Shown piece by piece: positions 63,615-64,000 of a DNA stretch of 64,000 bases. Under the pieces are notes generated by a model. The model was not told where the DNA came from, did not search any database, and was given only the letters and a program-made list of their open reading frames with translations. Origin of the DNA: JAISST01 sp050434145 (GTDB lineage: Bacteria; Fusobacteriota; Fusobacteriia; Fusobacteriales; Fusobacteriaceae); the NCBI RefSeq assembly GCF_050434145.1, contig NZ_JBNPVX010000002.1:62001-126000 (forward strand), in the 5' to 3' direction. Each line of letters opens with the position of its first letter. The stretch's first letter is position 1. The position numbers were made by a program, and so were the translations under genes.

Positions 63615-64000
63615 CTATGGTAATACCACTTTAAATATATGCGTGAATATAATCAAGATGAAAACCATGCTTAAAGCTGTCCATATTATATTTTTCAAAT
63701 AATTTTTCCTCATTAAATAACACATGCTAAACCATAAAAATATTGGAGTTGCTATGAAAAATCCAATATTTACATATAACCCTATACAATACAACACCAT
63801 TAATATCATTATTATCAATACATCCAGAGGAAAAATATATGATAAAGTTGTTCCAATCATTTTTTTTCTATTCATTTTTTCAGTTTCTGTTTTTTTCTTT
63901 CTATCACTAATAATCACTGCTAAAGAAAATATAATTATCACTGCACTCACAAATAGAGGAACAGCTCCATAAGATGATGGCTTCGGATCATTCCTATATA
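63615..64000 (-). CDS. TctB-type transporter small permease, partial
   Basis: A small membrane protein with four hydrophobic stretches (SAVIIIFSLAVIIS, VLIIMILMVLYCIG, GFFIATPIFLWFSM, TALSMVFILIIFT), the TctB pattern. A GTG at 63950 could start it, but the frame stays open through the window edge (..NDPKPSSYGAVPLFVSAV), so the true start lies outside. It ends 10 bp before tctA. Its gene order agrees with a TctCBA operon. Confidence 0.85.
   Translation of the reverse strand, partial: YRNDPKPSSYGAVPLFVSAVIIIFSLAVIISDRKKKTETEKMNRKKMIGTTLSYIFPLDVLIIMILMVLYCIGLYVNIGFFIATPIFLWFSMCYLMRKNYLKNIIWTALSMVFILIIFTHIFKVVLP

Overview
The window is AT-rich DNA (about 30% GC by eye) from a strictly fermentative, low-GC bacterium. 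Its ribosomal and tRNA content, the order clpP-clpX-lon-engB-valS and tig-recJ-rbfA-infB-ylxR-nusA-rimP, and many carboxylate and amino-acid fermentation genes point to the Fusobacteriota, most likely Fusobacterium or a close relative. This placement comes from gene content and remembered gene order, not from a database search. Most genes lie on the minus strand.

Layout. 1-4.6 kb: S10 ribosomal operon (rpsJ, rplC, rplD, rplW, rplB, rpsS, rplV, rpsC, start of rplP). 4.85-6.3 kb: an 11-gene tRNA array with its own promoter and terminator and one small membrane-protein gene inside it. 6.7-8.2 kb: a frameshifted MORN-type gene and an unknown gene. 8.3-13.8 kb: a catabolic operon (PanE-like dehydrogenase, beta-keto acid cleavage enzyme, two CoA-transferase subunits, AtoE transporter) with a good sigma-54 promoter match. 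14.3-20.7 kb: a divergent PAS/AAA+/HTH sigma-54 activator, then a TAXI-type TRAP transporter and a DASS/SLC13 transporter. 20.8-22.8 kb: chorismate mutase with an extra C-terminal domain, RNase H1, and a YwaF-like membrane protein. 22.8-26.4 kb: serC-serA-DUF1015. 26.7-42.4 kb: housekeeping genes (valS, engB, lon, clpX, clpP, tig, recJ, rbfA, infB, a fused ylxR-ylxQ, nusA, rimP). 42.6-46 kb: ROK glucokinase and recG. 46-51 kb: ygeX-ygeY-ygeW-arcC, a module that can turn a carbamoylated diaminopropionate into pyruvate, ammonia and ATP. 51.3-60.7 kb: acylating aldehyde dehydrogenase, TPP enzyme, DctQMP TRAP transporter, shikimate-type dehydrogenase, TIM-barrel isomerase/dehydratase and HMG-CoA-lyase-like enzyme. 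61.5-64 kb: a type II dehydroquinase next to TctA and TctB.

How it fits together. The accessory regions form four catabolic or uptake islands, each with its own class of organic-anion transporter (AtoE; TAXI-TRAP plus DASS; DctPQM; TctAB), wedged between conserved housekeeping blocks. The least explained are the sigma-54-linked beta-keto acid operon and the 51-64 kb island. The latter combines hydroaromatic-type enzymes (type II dehydroquinase, shikimate-type dehydrogenase, possible dehydroshikimate dehydratase) with an aldehyde-to-acyl-CoA and HMG-CoA-lyase branch.

A family of MITE-like intergenic repeats (five fairly complete copies and one half copy) is scattered through or beside these islands. 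One copy contains a GC-richer, hairpin-rich block of about 220 bp that I cannot identify.
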